From NCBI RefSeq assembly GCF_030929605.1, contig NZ_JAVFVS010000011.1:186001-250000 (forward strand): DNA of 64,000 nt, read 5' to 3'. This DNA is from Flavobacterium sp. LHD-80. Lineage in GTDB: Bacteria > Bacteroidota > Bacteroidia > Flavobacteriales > Flavobacteriaceae. This document shows positions 1-9,244 of the stretch, piece by piece (positions within the stretch are counted from its first letter, which is position 1; each line of letters opens with the position of its first letter). A program made the position numbers and the translations under genes. Under the pieces are notes generated by a model. The model was given only the letters and a program-made list of their open reading frames with translations, was not told where the DNA came from and did not search any database.

Positions 1-11
1 ATTCTGTTTTT

Positions 12-1079
12 ATGTTATACAGAAAAGGATTTTGGAAATGGAAAGAATGGAATGCTCTATTTTATGCAAAGAAAAATTTCAATTTATCAGCTAAAAAGCC
101 TTTGATTAAACCTCGTACGTTATTACCAATCGAGGGACAACCAACAGTAAGTTATATTATTCCTACGATGATGCGTCAGGAGTTTACTTTAAAATTATTA
201 CAAGATTTAGCAGTCCAGACTTATCCACTTTCTCAAGTTGTTATTGTTGATGCAACTCCAGCAAATGCAAGAGATGAAAAGTTATATCAAAAGCAAGATT
301 TTCCTTTTGAACTAATTGTTAAATGGCAGGAAACTAAAGGAAGCTGCAGAGCCAGAAATGAGGCTATTGAATTGTGTACAGGTGATTATATTGTGTTTGG
401 AGATGATGATATTCGAGTATTTCCAAATTTTATAGAAAATCATATAAAAATTCTGCAGACTTATAAAGCGGGTGCATGCAATGGCTTAGATATACTTGCA
501 GATAATCAGCAACAAAATTTGACAGATCTAAAGAAAAAACTGAAAAAAGTAGATAAAAGTAGATGGAAAGTTGGAGCCAGTGGTAATTTTAGCAATGCAA
601 ATTCTTGTGCTAAATCAGAATATGTTAAAAAATTAATAGGTAATGATATTAATTTTGATGGAGGTTATGGAGAAGACAGCGATTTTGGGTTATCATTATT
701 CAAGTTAGGGCAAATTGTTATTCATAACCCTTTCTCAGCTAACCTGCACTTAAAACCACCAGTAGGAGGTTATCGATTTTGGGGCAATCAAGCTAAAATT
801 ATAGGTAAGAAAAGAAAAACGCAACCGTGGGAATTAGATAATCCTGTAAAGTTTATTCGTCCCGTGCCAAGTCCTACCGTTATGTATGGAATTGTTAAGC
901 ATTTTGAAACGCAACAAGTAGTCGAATATAAACATAAACACTTTTTTCTTTATCTTTTCAAAGGTTCAAAAAAAGGCTTTTTATATCGATTTTTACGGCT
1001 TCCATATAAAAATCTGCAATTCAAGAAATCACTTTTTTATGCAAAAAAATTAAATAATCTAGGAATTAGATATAAATAA
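12..1079 (+). CDS. Family 2 glycosyltransferase
   Basis: This 355-residue protein has a GT-A fold nucleotide-sugar binding start at residues 46-84 (a VSYIIPT strand, then VVIVDAT) and an acidic GDDD metal/UDP-sugar site at 130-133. It probably adds one sugar to a lipid-linked surface glycan on the cytoplasmic face of the inner membrane. About 40 residues precede the catalytic domain. The start lies only 11 bases into the window, so an upstream start cannot be excluded. It is the first of seven same-strand polysaccharide genes and lies 3 bp from the next. Donor and acceptor cannot be read from the sequence. Confidence 0.85.
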   Translation: MLYRKGFWKWKEWNALFYAKKNFNLSAKKPLIKPRTLLPIEGQPTVSYIIPTMMRQEFTLKLLQDLAVQTYPLSQVVIVDATPANARDEKLYQKQDFPFELIVKWQETKGSCRARNEAIELCTGDYIVFGDDDIRVFPNFIENHIKILQTYKAGACNGLDILADNQQQNLTDLKKKLKKVDKSRWKVGASGNFSNANSCAKSEYVKKLIGNDINFDGGYGEDSDFGLSLFKLGQIVIHNPFSANLHLKPPVGGYRFWGNQAKIIGKKRKTQPWELDNPVKFIRPVPSPTVMYGIVKHFETQQVVEYKHKHFFLYLFKGSKKGFLYRFLRLPYKNLQFKKSLFYAKKLNNLGIRYK

Positions 1080-1082
1080 AAC

Positions 1083-2069
1083 ATGATTTTTTCATTAGTT
1101 ATATGTACCTATATGCGACCAGAATCGTTACTAGCATTACTGGAATCGGTTCAACAACAAAGTTTATATCCAAACGAGATTTTAATAATTGATGGATCGA
1201 AAGATTTGGAAACAGAAAATGTCTTAAAGCAAAAACATTTTCAAAATCTAAATTATTTTTTAGTCTCAGAGGAAAATCGTGGTTTGACCAGGCAACGAAA
1301 TTTCGGAATATCGAAATTAGATTCAAGTTCAGAAATTGTTTGTTTTTTAGATGATGATACTGTTTTAGAACAAAAATATTTTGAAGAAATTATAAAATCA
1401 TTTCAAGCTGATAGCAATGTTGTTGGTGTTGGAGGTGTTGCGATTAACGAAAATAAATGGAAGCTTCAAGACAAGAACAAATATTATAACAAAAAGAAAT
1501 TTTATTTGTTTGAAGAATACTTTTATCGTGAAAGCTTAAGAAATCTAGTGAGAAATTATCTAGGTTTGGGATCTAATCTAGAACCTGGAAGAATGCCACT
1601 TTACTCTCATGCTAAACCACCAGCATTTCCTCAAACAGGAAAAACTTATAATGTAGATTTGCTTATTGGCATGTCGATGTCTTTTAGAAAAGAAATAGTT
1701 GAAAAAATTAAATTTTCTAAGTTCTTTGACGGCTATAGTTTGTACGAAGATGCAGATTTTAGTTTAAGAGCCTTGCAATTTGGGAAAAATGTAATTAATA
1801 CAAATGTCAAGTTAAATCATTTTCATGCCCTTTCAGGAAGACCAAATAAATATAGTTATGGAAAAATGGTAGTGAAAAATGGTTGGTATGTTTGGCACGT
1901 AAAAAACGCACAACCAGTAGTAATAGATCGGTTAAAATGGCATTTAATAACTTTACTTTTGATATTCCTAAGATTTTGTAATGTCTTTACGAGTAAAAAG
2001 AGAAAGGAAGCTTTTACTGAATCACTAGGAAGAGTGGTAGGCTGGTTTCAAGTTTTAATAAGAAAATAA
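1083..2069 (+). CDS. Family 2 glycosyltransferase
   Basis: This is a second GT2 enzyme, 328 residues long. The catalytic domain starts at residue 1 (SLVICTYMRPESL), with the strand EILIIDG at 32-38 and the LDDD metal-binding motif at 89-92. A late SLYEDADFS segment, near residue 220, matches the ED-containing acceptor region of the family. It begins 3 bp after the previous gene and ends 8 bp before the methyltransferase, so translation is probably coupled. It differs from its neighbour outside the core motifs, so the two probably add different sugars to the same repeat unit. Specificity is unknown. Confidence 0.87.
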   Translation: MIFSLVICTYMRPESLLALLESVQQQSLYPNEILIIDGSKDLETENVLKQKHFQNLNYFLVSEENRGLTRQRNFGISKLDSSSEIVCFLDDDTVLEQKYFEEIIKSFQADSNVVGVGGVAINENKWKLQDKNKYYNKKKFYLFEEYFYRESLRNLVRNYLGLGSNLEPGRMPLYSHAKPPAFPQTGKTYNVDLLIGMSMSFRKEIVEKIKFSKFFDGYSLYEDADFSLRALQFGKNVINTNVKLNHFHALSGRPNKYSYGKMVVKNGWYVWHVKNAQPVVIDRLKWHLITLLLIFLRFCNVFTSKKRKEAFTESLGRVVGWFQVLIRK

Positions 2070-2077
2070 AATAACTA

Positions 2078-3007
2078 ATGTTTGAAAATATTATACATCC
2101 TGATTCTCACTCTAAATTAAAAGAAGTAAATACTAATTTTTATGTTTTTGAGGATGATTCGAAACTGCCGATTCATAATGGAATTCCAATTTTATTTGGT
2201 GCAGACTCTATTTTTAGTACACAGGATATTGTTAATTCAAAAGCTACCACTCAGGATCGTTCTCAATTAGATACTTCTAGATTTAAAAATTATATTAGAA
2301 GAAAATTGCTTCCATCTCTTTGTACAGATTTTAATTTAGAAAAGAGATATGAAGTGTTTGGACAATTAATTGATGAAGGAGGTAAGATACTAATATTAGG
2401 TGCAGGAGAAAAAGTGAATTACTATAAAAAGATCTTTCATAATCATGAAGTGTTTACATCAGATGTTCATAATCAATTTAATCCTGATTTTATTTTTGAC
2501 GGTCATTTTATTCCTTTCGGCAATAATTCTTTTGATGCAGTTTTGGCAGCACAAGTTATAGAACACACGATCAATCCTTGGAAGTTCTGCTCTGAGTTAC
2601 AAAGAGTAACTAAAACGGGCGGATTACTTCAAATTGAAGCGCCTCAGAGCTTTCCTTATCATGCAGAACCATACGATTTTTTTAGATTTACCTTTACAGG
2701 AATGAGAAGCCTTTTTCCTGAATGTGAAGTTGTAAAAGCAGAGTTAACAGAAGGTAGTGCTTCTAATGTCGCCGTTACAATTTCCAATTATTTTGTAAAC
2801 CTTAGTTCAAAAAAGATTGTTAGAAGTGCTTGGTTATTTGTTACAAGATTACTTTTTGGATGGATGAAATATTTAGACAAAAAACAAGGAATTCTAAACA
2901 GAAGAAGTGTTTCTATGCCAAAAGGGTATGCTTTTACATTTAAGAAAGATATTGTAAAGAGAAGCTCTAAAGATTTATTAAAAGAGTTTTATGATTTGAA
3001 AAAATAA
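2078..3007 (+). CDS. SAM-dependent methyltransferase with a Trm112-like N-terminus
   Basis: The N-terminal 45 residues resemble the short Trm112-like domain that precedes many class I methyltransferases in glycan clusters (IHPDSHSKL, then HNGIPILF). The SAM-binding motif I is LILGAGEK at residues 105-112, an acidic TSDV follows at 127-130, and the FDAVLAAQVIEH motif is at 152-163. The family transfers methyl groups from S-adenosylmethionine. In this cluster the acceptor is probably a sugar or a glycan intermediate. The substrate is an inference from position only. It is 309 residues long and is followed by a 30-bp gap before the next glycosyltransferase. Confidence 0.8.
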   Translation: MFENIIHPDSHSKLKEVNTNFYVFEDDSKLPIHNGIPILFGADSIFSTQDIVNSKATTQDRSQLDTSRFKNYIRRKLLPSLCTDFNLEKRYEVFGQLIDEGGKILILGAGEKVNYYKKIFHNHEVFTSDVHNQFNPDFIFDGHFIPFGNNSFDAVLAAQVIEHTINPWKFCSELQRVTKTGGLLQIEAPQSFPYHAEPYDFFRFTFTGMRSLFPECEVVKAELTEGSASNVAVTISNYFVNLSSKKIVRSAWLFVTRLLFGWMKYLDKKQGILNRRSVSMPKGYAFTFKKDIVKRSSKDLLKEFYDLKK

Positions 3008-3037
3008 CGGCATTTTAAAAATTTTAGAATACTATTA

Positions 3038-4153
3038 ATGAAATTTACAATTATAACACATGTTGTGCATAAAAAAGAAGATGACAAATATTTTGGATAT
3101 TCTCCTTATGTGCGCGAAATGAACATTTGGCTACAATATGTCGACGAATTAGTTATCGTTGCTCCATTATCGCAAAAAAAGAATATAACAGAAATTGATG
3201 ATTTTTACAGTCTTAAAAGTATTGATTTTAAACAAATTCCTGATTTTAATATCACTAATTTTTTAAACATACTGGGGGCAATATATAAGTTACCAATCGT
3301 TTTTTGGACAATTTTCTGCGCTATGAAACAGTCAGATCACATTCATCTGCGTTGTCCAGGAAATGTTGGTTTACTAGGATGTGTGGCACAGATCTTTTTT
3401 CCAAGTAAAAAGAAAACAGCTAAATATGCAGGCAATTGGGATCCCGAAAGTAAACAGCCTTTAAGTTATCGTTTGCAAAAATGGATTCTTAGTAATTCAT
3501 TTTTAACTCGTAATATGCAAGTTTTAGTTTATGGGAATTGGAAAAATCAATCTAAAAATATCAAACCTTTTTTTACAGCTACTTATTCTGAATCTGAAAA
3601 AGAAAATGTTTCTAAACAAAAGCTTGATATCACTATTCGTTTTATTTTTGTCGGAAGTTTAGTATCTGGAAAAAATCCTCTTTATGCTATAAAATTGATT
3701 CACAAATTAATTAAGAAAGACAAAAATGTGGTTTTAGATCTTTATGGAGATGGAATTGAAAGAAGTCATTTAGAAGCTTACATCAAAGAGAATAATTTGA
3801 AGAATCATATTTTTTTACATGGAAATCAGAGTAAAGAAATAGTTAAAAAAGCCTATCAAGAAAGCCATTTTGTAATACTACCATCTAAAAGTGAAGGCTG
3901 GCCAAAAGCTATCGCCGAGGGAATGTTTTGGGGATGCATTCCTATTGCCACAAAAGTGTCGTGTGTGCCCTTTATGCTTGATTACGGAAATAGCGGTATC
4001 TTACTAGATATGAATTTAAAAGATGATTCGGTAAAGATTGATTCTGTTCTTAAAAGTAATGACTTTTTTGTGAGTAAAAGTAAATTGGCTCAAGAATGGT
4101 CTCAGATTTATACAACAGATCTTTTTGAAAAAGAAATTAAAAATTTAGTATAA
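3038..4153 (+). CDS. GT4-family glycosyltransferase
   Basis: This is a 371-residue GT-B enzyme. The C-terminal nucleotide-sugar domain begins near residue 200 with RFIFVGSLVSGKNP. It carries the retaining-GT4 motif EGWPKAIAEG at 286-295, with the two glutamates of the EX7E pattern. The N-terminal acceptor domain is less conserved and contains HIHLRCPGN at 101-109. It lies 3 bp before the next GT4 gene. It probably extends the surface polysaccharide repeat unit. The sugar is unknown. Confidence 0.85.
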   Translation: MKFTIITHVVHKKEDDKYFGYSPYVREMNIWLQYVDELVIVAPLSQKKNITEIDDFYSLKSIDFKQIPDFNITNFLNILGAIYKLPIVFWTIFCAMKQSDHIHLRCPGNVGLLGCVAQIFFPSKKKTAKYAGNWDPESKQPLSYRLQKWILSNSFLTRNMQVLVYGNWKNQSKNIKPFFTATYSESEKENVSKQKLDITIRFIFVGSLVSGKNPLYAIKLIHKLIKKDKNVVLDLYGDGIERSHLEAYIKENNLKNHIFLHGNQSKEIVKKAYQESHFVILPSKSEGWPKAIAEGMFWGCIPIATKVSCVPFMLDYGNSGILLDMNLKDDSVKIDSVLKSNDFFVSKSKLAQEWSQIYTTDLFEKEIKNLV

Positions 4154-4156
4154 AAA

Positions 4157-5245
4157 ATGAGAATTGTACAACTAATTGACACTTTAGAACCTGGAGGTGC
4201 AGAACGGATGGCTGTCAATTATGCCAATGCCTTAGTAAAAAAGATTACGTTTTCAGGCTTAATCGCAACAAGAAGCGAAGGGTTGCTCTTAGCTCAAATA
4301 GATGAAAGGGTTTCGTATAATTTTTTAAAAAAAAGAAAAGTAATCGATTTTCAAGCAATCAGAAAATTGAGAAAATATCTAATAGAGAATAAAATTGATA
4401 TAATTCATGCTCATAGTTCTTCATTTTTTGCAGCTGTTTTAGTGAAATTTACATTACCGAACGTTAAAATTGTTTGGCATGATCATTACGGAATCTCACA
4501 AGATCTGGTTTCTAGGAAAAATCTGGTTTTAAAATTTTTCTCTTATTTTTTTCTCGGAATTATTGCAGTAAATTCGGAACTGAGATATTGGGCGAAATCC
4601 TATTTATTTTGTTCAAATAGTATTTATCTTCCAAATTTTATTGAGGATTCCTGTGATTCAAACGAAACAGTGACATTAAAAGGGGAAGAAGGTAAAAGAA
4701 TCATATGCGTGGCAAATTTGCGTCCGCAAAAAAATCACAATTTAATCGTAGATGCAGCTGCTGTCTTAAAAAATAAATTTCCCGATTGGAGTTTTCATTT
4801 ATTTGGTAAAAATTTTGAGGATTTATATGCTACACATTTGCTTCAAAAAGTAAGAAATTTGAAACTTCAGGAGAACGTTTTCTTTTACGGAGCGATAAAT
4901 AATATTGGTTCTGCATTACAACAATGCGATATTGCTGTATTGCCCTCATTGTCAGAAGGCCTCCCTTTGGCGCTTTTAGAGTACGGATTAAATAAATTGC
5001 CTGTAGTAGTAACTGATGTTGGAGAAATACCAAATATTGTTATTTCTGGTGAAGATGGAATTATAATACAATCGTCTGATCTGAATGGATTCACAATTGC
5101 GATCGAAAATTTAATTTCTGACAAAATCTGGAGAAAGGAACTTGGTTTAAGATTATATTGTAAAATTAGTGAGAATTATAGCGAAAAAATCATTATTGAT
5201 AGATATCTCTTAAAATTAGATCGCTGGTTGGGTTGTGCTCTTTAA
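4157..5245 (+). CDS. GT4-family glycosyltransferase
   Basis: This 362-residue GT-B enzyme starts with the classic N-terminal loop EPGGAERMAV at 11-20, which is typical of GT4 enzymes of capsule and O-antigen clusters. IIHAHSSSF follows at 82-90. The C-terminal domain has VANLRPQKNH at 185-194 and the catalytic EX7E segment LSEGLPLALLEY at 265-276. It is spaced 3 bp from the previous gene and 19 bp from the membrane protein that follows, consistent with one transcript. Donor and acceptor are unknown. Confidence 0.87.
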   Translation: MRIVQLIDTLEPGGAERMAVNYANALVKKITFSGLIATRSEGLLLAQIDERVSYNFLKKRKVIDFQAIRKLRKYLIENKIDIIHAHSSSFFAAVLVKFTLPNVKIVWHDHYGISQDLVSRKNLVLKFFSYFFLGIIAVNSELRYWAKSYLFCSNSIYLPNFIEDSCDSNETVTLKGEEGKRIICVANLRPQKNHNLIVDAAAVLKNKFPDWSFHLFGKNFEDLYATHLLQKVRNLKLQENVFFYGAINNIGSALQQCDIAVLPSLSEGLPLALLEYGLNKLPVVVTDVGEIPNIVISGEDGIIIQSSDLNGFTIAIENLISDKIWRKELGLRLYCKISENYSEKIIIDRYLLKLDRWLGCAL

Positions 5246-5264
5246 GTAAATTTATAAAAAATTA

Positions 5265-6602
5265 ATGAAAACAAAATTTTCATACACCTACCTTATTTTA
5301 ATTCATGCATCGATTGCATTAGCGGTTTTCGTTGAGCCATTTTTGTCTAAAATTTATGCACTTTTAATTCCAGTAACTGGCACTTTTATTGTCTTTCGAA
5401 CAAAAAATAAAAATAATGAAGTGCTTTATGTTGCAAGTTACCTTGTTGGAGCTGAGGTTTTTTTGAGAATGACAGGGGGAAATTTCAGCAATGAATATGT
5501 AAAATACCTAGTTATGTTCTTCATGTTTTTAGGAATGATATATAGTAACTTTTCTAAAAATTCCATTATTTACTGTTTTTTTCTGCTCCTTCTAATACCT
5601 GGGATTTTAATTACTGCGAATACCGAATATTTTGACATTGATATTAGAAAAGTACTGTTTTTTAATTTATCGGGACCAGTTTGCTTAGCAATCAGTGCTA
5701 TCTATATGTTTAAGAGAAAAATTTTATTTGAACAATTGCAAAATATAATGGTTACAATGGGATTGCCAATTATTTCTATGACTGTTTATTTGTTTTTATA
5801 TAACCCTAGCGTTCAAGATGTGGTTAAAAGTACTCAGTCTAATTTTGCAACTTCTGGTGGTTTTGGCCCAAATCAAGTTTCAACAATTTTGGGCTTAGGC
5901 ATGTTTATATTTTTTTCGCAATTGGTTTTGTTTTCAAAATCAAAACAAATGTTATTTCTAAATGGGTTTTTATTTCTTTTTCTTAGTTATAGGGGGGTAG
6001 TGACTTTTTCTAGGGGCGGAATAATAACTGCGGTTGCAATGATTGTTTCATTTCTCTTGTTAATGTATTTTTATTCCACTGCCAAAAATAAGGCTAAACT
6101 TGGTTTTGTAATGATGCTTACTTTTTTGATGGGTATTGGGATTTGGACTTACAGTTCTCTTCAGACTTCTGGACTTATAGGTAAAAGATATGCAAATGAA
6201 GATGCTTTAGGAAGAGCTAAGAAAGATAGGTTAGGAGGCCGCGAAGAGATTATTAATGCAGAATTTAAGTTATTTCTAGAGTCTCCTATTTTTGGGGCAG
6301 GTGCAGGATTGGGTAAAAAAGTCAGAAAAGAATCTTTGGGATATGAAATTGCTTCTCACAATGAAGTTACAAGAATGTTTGCTGAGCATGGTTTGTTCGG
6401 GATCTTTGGGCTTTTAATATTATTGATAACGCCTTTTGTTTTCTACTTCAATAATCGGCAACATTTGTATTTCTTATCATTTTTTATCTTTTGGCTACTG
6501 ACCATAAATCATGCCGCAATGCGAACTGCTGCTCCAGCATTTATTTATGCTTTATCATTGCTTTCAGTGCGAATTACGATTCCGGAAAAAGCTGAGAATT
6601 AA
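5265..6602 (+). CDS. O-antigen ligase / Wzy-type polysaccharide polymerase family membrane protein
   Basis: This 445-residue protein has about ten to twelve hydrophobic segments and a large loop near residues 310-375. The loop contains GGREEIINAE, a FGAGAG turn and the SHNEVTRMFAEHG stretch, which is the signature of the Wzy_C/WaaL superfamily. These inner-membrane proteins polymerise lipid-linked repeat units or ligate the glycan to an acceptor on the periplasmic face. Ligase and polymerase cannot be separated by motif alone. Its place in a compact cluster with a priming transferase makes a polymerase somewhat more likely. Confidence 0.78.
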   Translation: MKTKFSYTYLILIHASIALAVFVEPFLSKIYALLIPVTGTFIVFRTKNKNNEVLYVASYLVGAEVFLRMTGGNFSNEYVKYLVMFFMFLGMIYSNFSKNSIIYCFFLLLLIPGILITANTEYFDIDIRKVLFFNLSGPVCLAISAIYMFKRKILFEQLQNIMVTMGLPIISMTVYLFLYNPSVQDVVKSTQSNFATSGGFGPNQVSTILGLGMFIFFSQLVLFSKSKQMLFLNGFLFLFLSYRGVVTFSRGGIITAVAMIVSFLLLMYFYSTAKNKAKLGFVMMLTFLMGIGIWTYSSLQTSGLIGKRYANEDALGRAKKDRLGGREEIINAEFKLFLESPIFGAGAGLGKKVRKESLGYEIASHNEVTRMFAEHGLFGIFGLLILLITPFVFYFNNRQHLYFLSFFIFWLLTINHAAMRTAAPAFIYALSLLSVRITIPEKAEN

Positions 6603-6627
6603 GACAGTGAATTGTGATTTTTTATAA

Positions 6628-6635
6628 TACATTTG
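6628..6635 (+). promoter_or_regulatory. Candidate -7 promoter element for the priming transferase gene
   Basis: TACATTTG fits the Bacteroidota -7 consensus TAnnTTTG, 43 bp before the start at 6679. No well-spaced TTTG -33 box is visible, so this is tentative. It would allow the last gene of the cluster to be transcribed separately. Confidence 0.35.
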
Positions 6636-6678
6636 TGTCTAAGAAAAAGTCCCCAAACTTTAAAACTTACGACTGATT

Positions 6679-8067
6679 ATGATTAATAAAAAAATGCATT
6701 TCGAGATTTCGGAAAGGAAAATACTATTGCATATTTTTGATGCCGTTTTTATTTTTACAGGTTTATACGTATTACATTTTCTATTTGATAACCGGTATTA
6801 TGTTTTAGATTTCCATTATTATTTCAGACCAATTTTGCTTATTGCTTATATAATTATTTTTGGAGCAATTTTCGAAATGTATAATCTCCAGATCGCTAGT
6901 AATCAGTTTCAAATACTTCGAAGCGTTATTTTAGCGGTCACCGCAGCAATAATACTTTATTTATTTACTCCAATCTTATCGCCCGAACTTCCGAAAAAAC
7001 GTTTAGTTATTTTGGTTTTCTACTTTACAGTTCTTGGCTCCATGCTGGTTTGGCGTTTTTTTTATGCCATTTTCTTAGCTTCACATCGATTTTCTCAGAA
7101 TGTGGTTTTGATATGTGATCAGGATCAGGTAGAAGAATTGGTTCTAGGCCTTGAAAATGTTGATCCACATTACACTATAATTGGTTTTGTGAATTCAGAT
7201 TCAGTTTCTGTTGAAAGCAACGAGTTTAATTATGTAAAAGAGATTAAGAAGCAAGATTTAGAAGACTTTGTGGTTCATCATAACGTTTCTGAAATTGTCA
7301 TCGCGGCTCAAAAAACAGACGGAATTACGGCTGATCTTTATCAGCAATTACTTCACTTATTAGAATCGGGTAATATTATAAAAGAATATACGCATGTGTA
7401 TGAAAATAAAACACAGCGAATTCCGGTACATTATATTGAACGTGATTTTTATCGTTTTTTCCCGTTTAGTCGCAGTAACAGCAATAAATTATATTTAATA
7501 TTAATTCGTTTAATAGAATTTGTTCTGTCTTTTATAGGTTTGATTTTTTGCGTCATTTTTATGCCATTTATTTTTATCGGTAATCTTATAGCAAATAAAG
7601 GGAGCTTGTTTTATACGCAGGAACGCGTTGGCAAAAATGGTGTTATCTTTAAGATTTATAAGTTCAGAACAATGGTTGAAAATAACGATGTCAACGGTCC
7701 TTTTGCACAGTCAAATGATAAAAGGGTTACGCCATTTGGAAAATTTATGCGTAAATCCAGATTAGATGAATTGCCACAGTTTTTTAATGTGCTAATGGGA
7801 GATATGGGTGTAATAGGCCCAAGACCAGAGCGTCCTTATTTCGTTTCTGAAATTGCTAAAATAATGCCTTTTTATGAAACGCGTCATGTTATAAAACCAG
7901 GTTTAACGGGCTGGGCTCAGGTAAATTATTCGTATGGAGAATCAATTGATGAAAGTTTGATAAAACTTCAATATGATTTATACTACATCAAACACCGAAG
8001 TATCTTTTTAGATTTAAGTATCACTTTCAAAACAATTACAACGGTTCTTTTTTATCGCGGACAATAA
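6679..8067 (+). CDS. Undecaprenyl-phosphate sugar-phosphate transferase (WcaJ/WbaP type)
   Basis: This 462-residue priming enzyme starts repeat-unit synthesis by moving a sugar-1-phosphate onto undecaprenyl phosphate in the inner membrane. It has four N-terminal hydrophobic segments (residues 15-130), a central Rossmann-like CoA-binding region, and another hydrophobic helix near 275-300. The C-terminal catalytic bacterial sugar transferase domain has KIYKFRTMVE, the SRLDELPQ motif, GPRPERP and PGLTGWAQV. The length and layout match the polyprenyl glycosylphosphotransferase family. It is the last gene of the cluster and is convergent with the gene ending at 8069. Confidence 0.9.
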   Translation: MINKKMHFEISERKILLHIFDAVFIFTGLYVLHFLFDNRYYVLDFHYYFRPILLIAYIIIFGAIFEMYNLQIASNQFQILRSVILAVTAAIILYLFTPILSPELPKKRLVILVFYFTVLGSMLVWRFFYAIFLASHRFSQNVVLICDQDQVEELVLGLENVDPHYTIIGFVNSDSVSVESNEFNYVKEIKKQDLEDFVVHHNVSEIVIAAQKTDGITADLYQQLLHLLESGNIIKEYTHVYENKTQRIPVHYIERDFYRFFPFSRSNSNKLYLILIRLIEFVLSFIGLIFCVIFMPFIFIGNLIANKGSLFYTQERVGKNGVIFKIYKFRTMVENNDVNGPFAQSNDKRVTPFGKFMRKSRLDELPQFFNVLMGDMGVIGPRPERPYFVSEIAKIMPFYETRHVIKPGLTGWAQVNYSYGESIDESLIKLQYDLYYIKHRSIFLDLSITFKTITTVLFYRGQ

Positions 8068-8068
8068 T

Positions 8069-9205
8069 TTAGATAATAATCGGAATACGTTTTTTGTTTC
8101 TGATTACGACTCTTGCCAAGACAAATCCGCTAGTAATAATCATTGGCAAAACAATAAAAAAGTGTGCTTTGTTGATTAGAAAAAGAGTGTAAACTAGTAA
8201 GAATAATAAATGTAAGACCGCAAATCGATACGTCCATCTTTTGTTTTTTAGCGCAGATAAAACAATCAAAATCAATAATAGCGGACTAAATAATAATACA
8301 TTGTAATTCATTGCCAATTCGTGGTGAAAAGAATAAAATCCAACCGCCACAAAAAATACTCCCATTAACGACAAAATAAAAAGATAGATTTTGTCGATTA
8401 CTTTATTTTTGGCAAAAACCACAAATGCTAAAATAATTATATAAGTATAGACATTATTCCACCATGATGAAGGTGTTTCTTTCTCAAAATTCAAAAGTGT
8501 TTGGCTTTTTCCTGCTAAAGGATGTCCTTTAAAAGTAGTTTTTTCTAAACTGTTTTTTAGCTCAAAAGGCAAGAATATTTTGGTTCCCAATTGATCTACT
8601 TTGGTGCCAAAAATAATGCTGGTTCCTAATTTGTCATAAAAATGGCCATCAAAATACGGGAATAAAATAGAACGATATGTTTTGTCTGTATCTCCTTTTT
8701 TAGTGATAACGCTTCCGTTTAGTGTTTTATTGATAATGTCGACTACCATCGATGTGCAGTTTTTATCAATGAATTTATAGGTATAGTAGCGATCTTCAGA
8801 AAGCAAAGTCGCGTTCAAGTTATCAAACAGCTTTTGTTTTGAATCTTGAGAAATAAGTAATTCTTGTTCAAAAACGCTTCGTTTCTCATAATTGTATTCA
8901 TTCATAAAATCAATAAATGGATGAACAATCACAAAATATTGAAGATCACCTTTTGCAAACTTGGCAACAAAATTTGGTGTTCTGAAATCAAATGCACCAT
9001 AATTGTAAACGTAGTCAATATTGTTTACAGGATCAGCAACACGAATGGCAGTATGACCAAAATAGGAGTAAGTTTCGTTTCCTAGCCCGCAGGTTAGAAC
9101 GCTTATTTTAGCATCTTTTGATAAAGGTAAATTTTGGCTAAAACCAATAAAACTCACTAAGAATAGTAAACAAAAAAGTGTTTTTTTGAAAAGGACATTT
9201 TTCAT
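8069..9205 (-). CDS. Lnb-like (DUF4105) exported membrane protein
   Basis: This 378-residue protein has a signal peptide (MKNVLFKKTLFCLLFL up to SFIGFSQ). A DUF4105/Lnb N-terminal-type periplasmic domain follows (about 30-165), with FGHTAIRV and KNCTSMV carrying the His and Cys that are conserved in this family. About five C-terminal transmembrane segments occupy 250-370. In Gram-positive bacteria, Lnb is a lipoprotein intramolecular transacylase. The same role here is an inference. The gene lies 39 bp downstream of the PorV-like gene on the same strand and may be cotranscribed with it. Confidence 0.72.
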   Translation of the reverse strand: MKNVLFKKTLFCLLFLVSFIGFSQNLPLSKDAKISVLTCGLGNETYSYFGHTAIRVADPVNNIDYVYNYGAFDFRTPNFVAKFAKGDLQYFVIVHPFIDFMNEYNYEKRSVFEQELLISQDSKQKLFDNLNATLLSEDRYYTYKFIDKNCTSMVVDIINKTLNGSVITKKGDTDKTYRSILFPYFDGHFYDKLGTSIIFGTKVDQLGTKIFLPFELKNSLEKTTFKGHPLAGKSQTLLNFEKETPSSWWNNVYTYIIILAFVVFAKNKVIDKIYLFILSLMGVFFVAVGFYSFHHELAMNYNVLLFSPLLLILIVLSALKNKRWTYRFAVLHLLFLLVYTLFLINKAHFFIVLPMIITSGFVLARVVIRNKKRIPIII

Positions 9206-9244
9206 GATTTAAAATTTTTAAGAAGTTTTATTGAGTTGCAAAAT

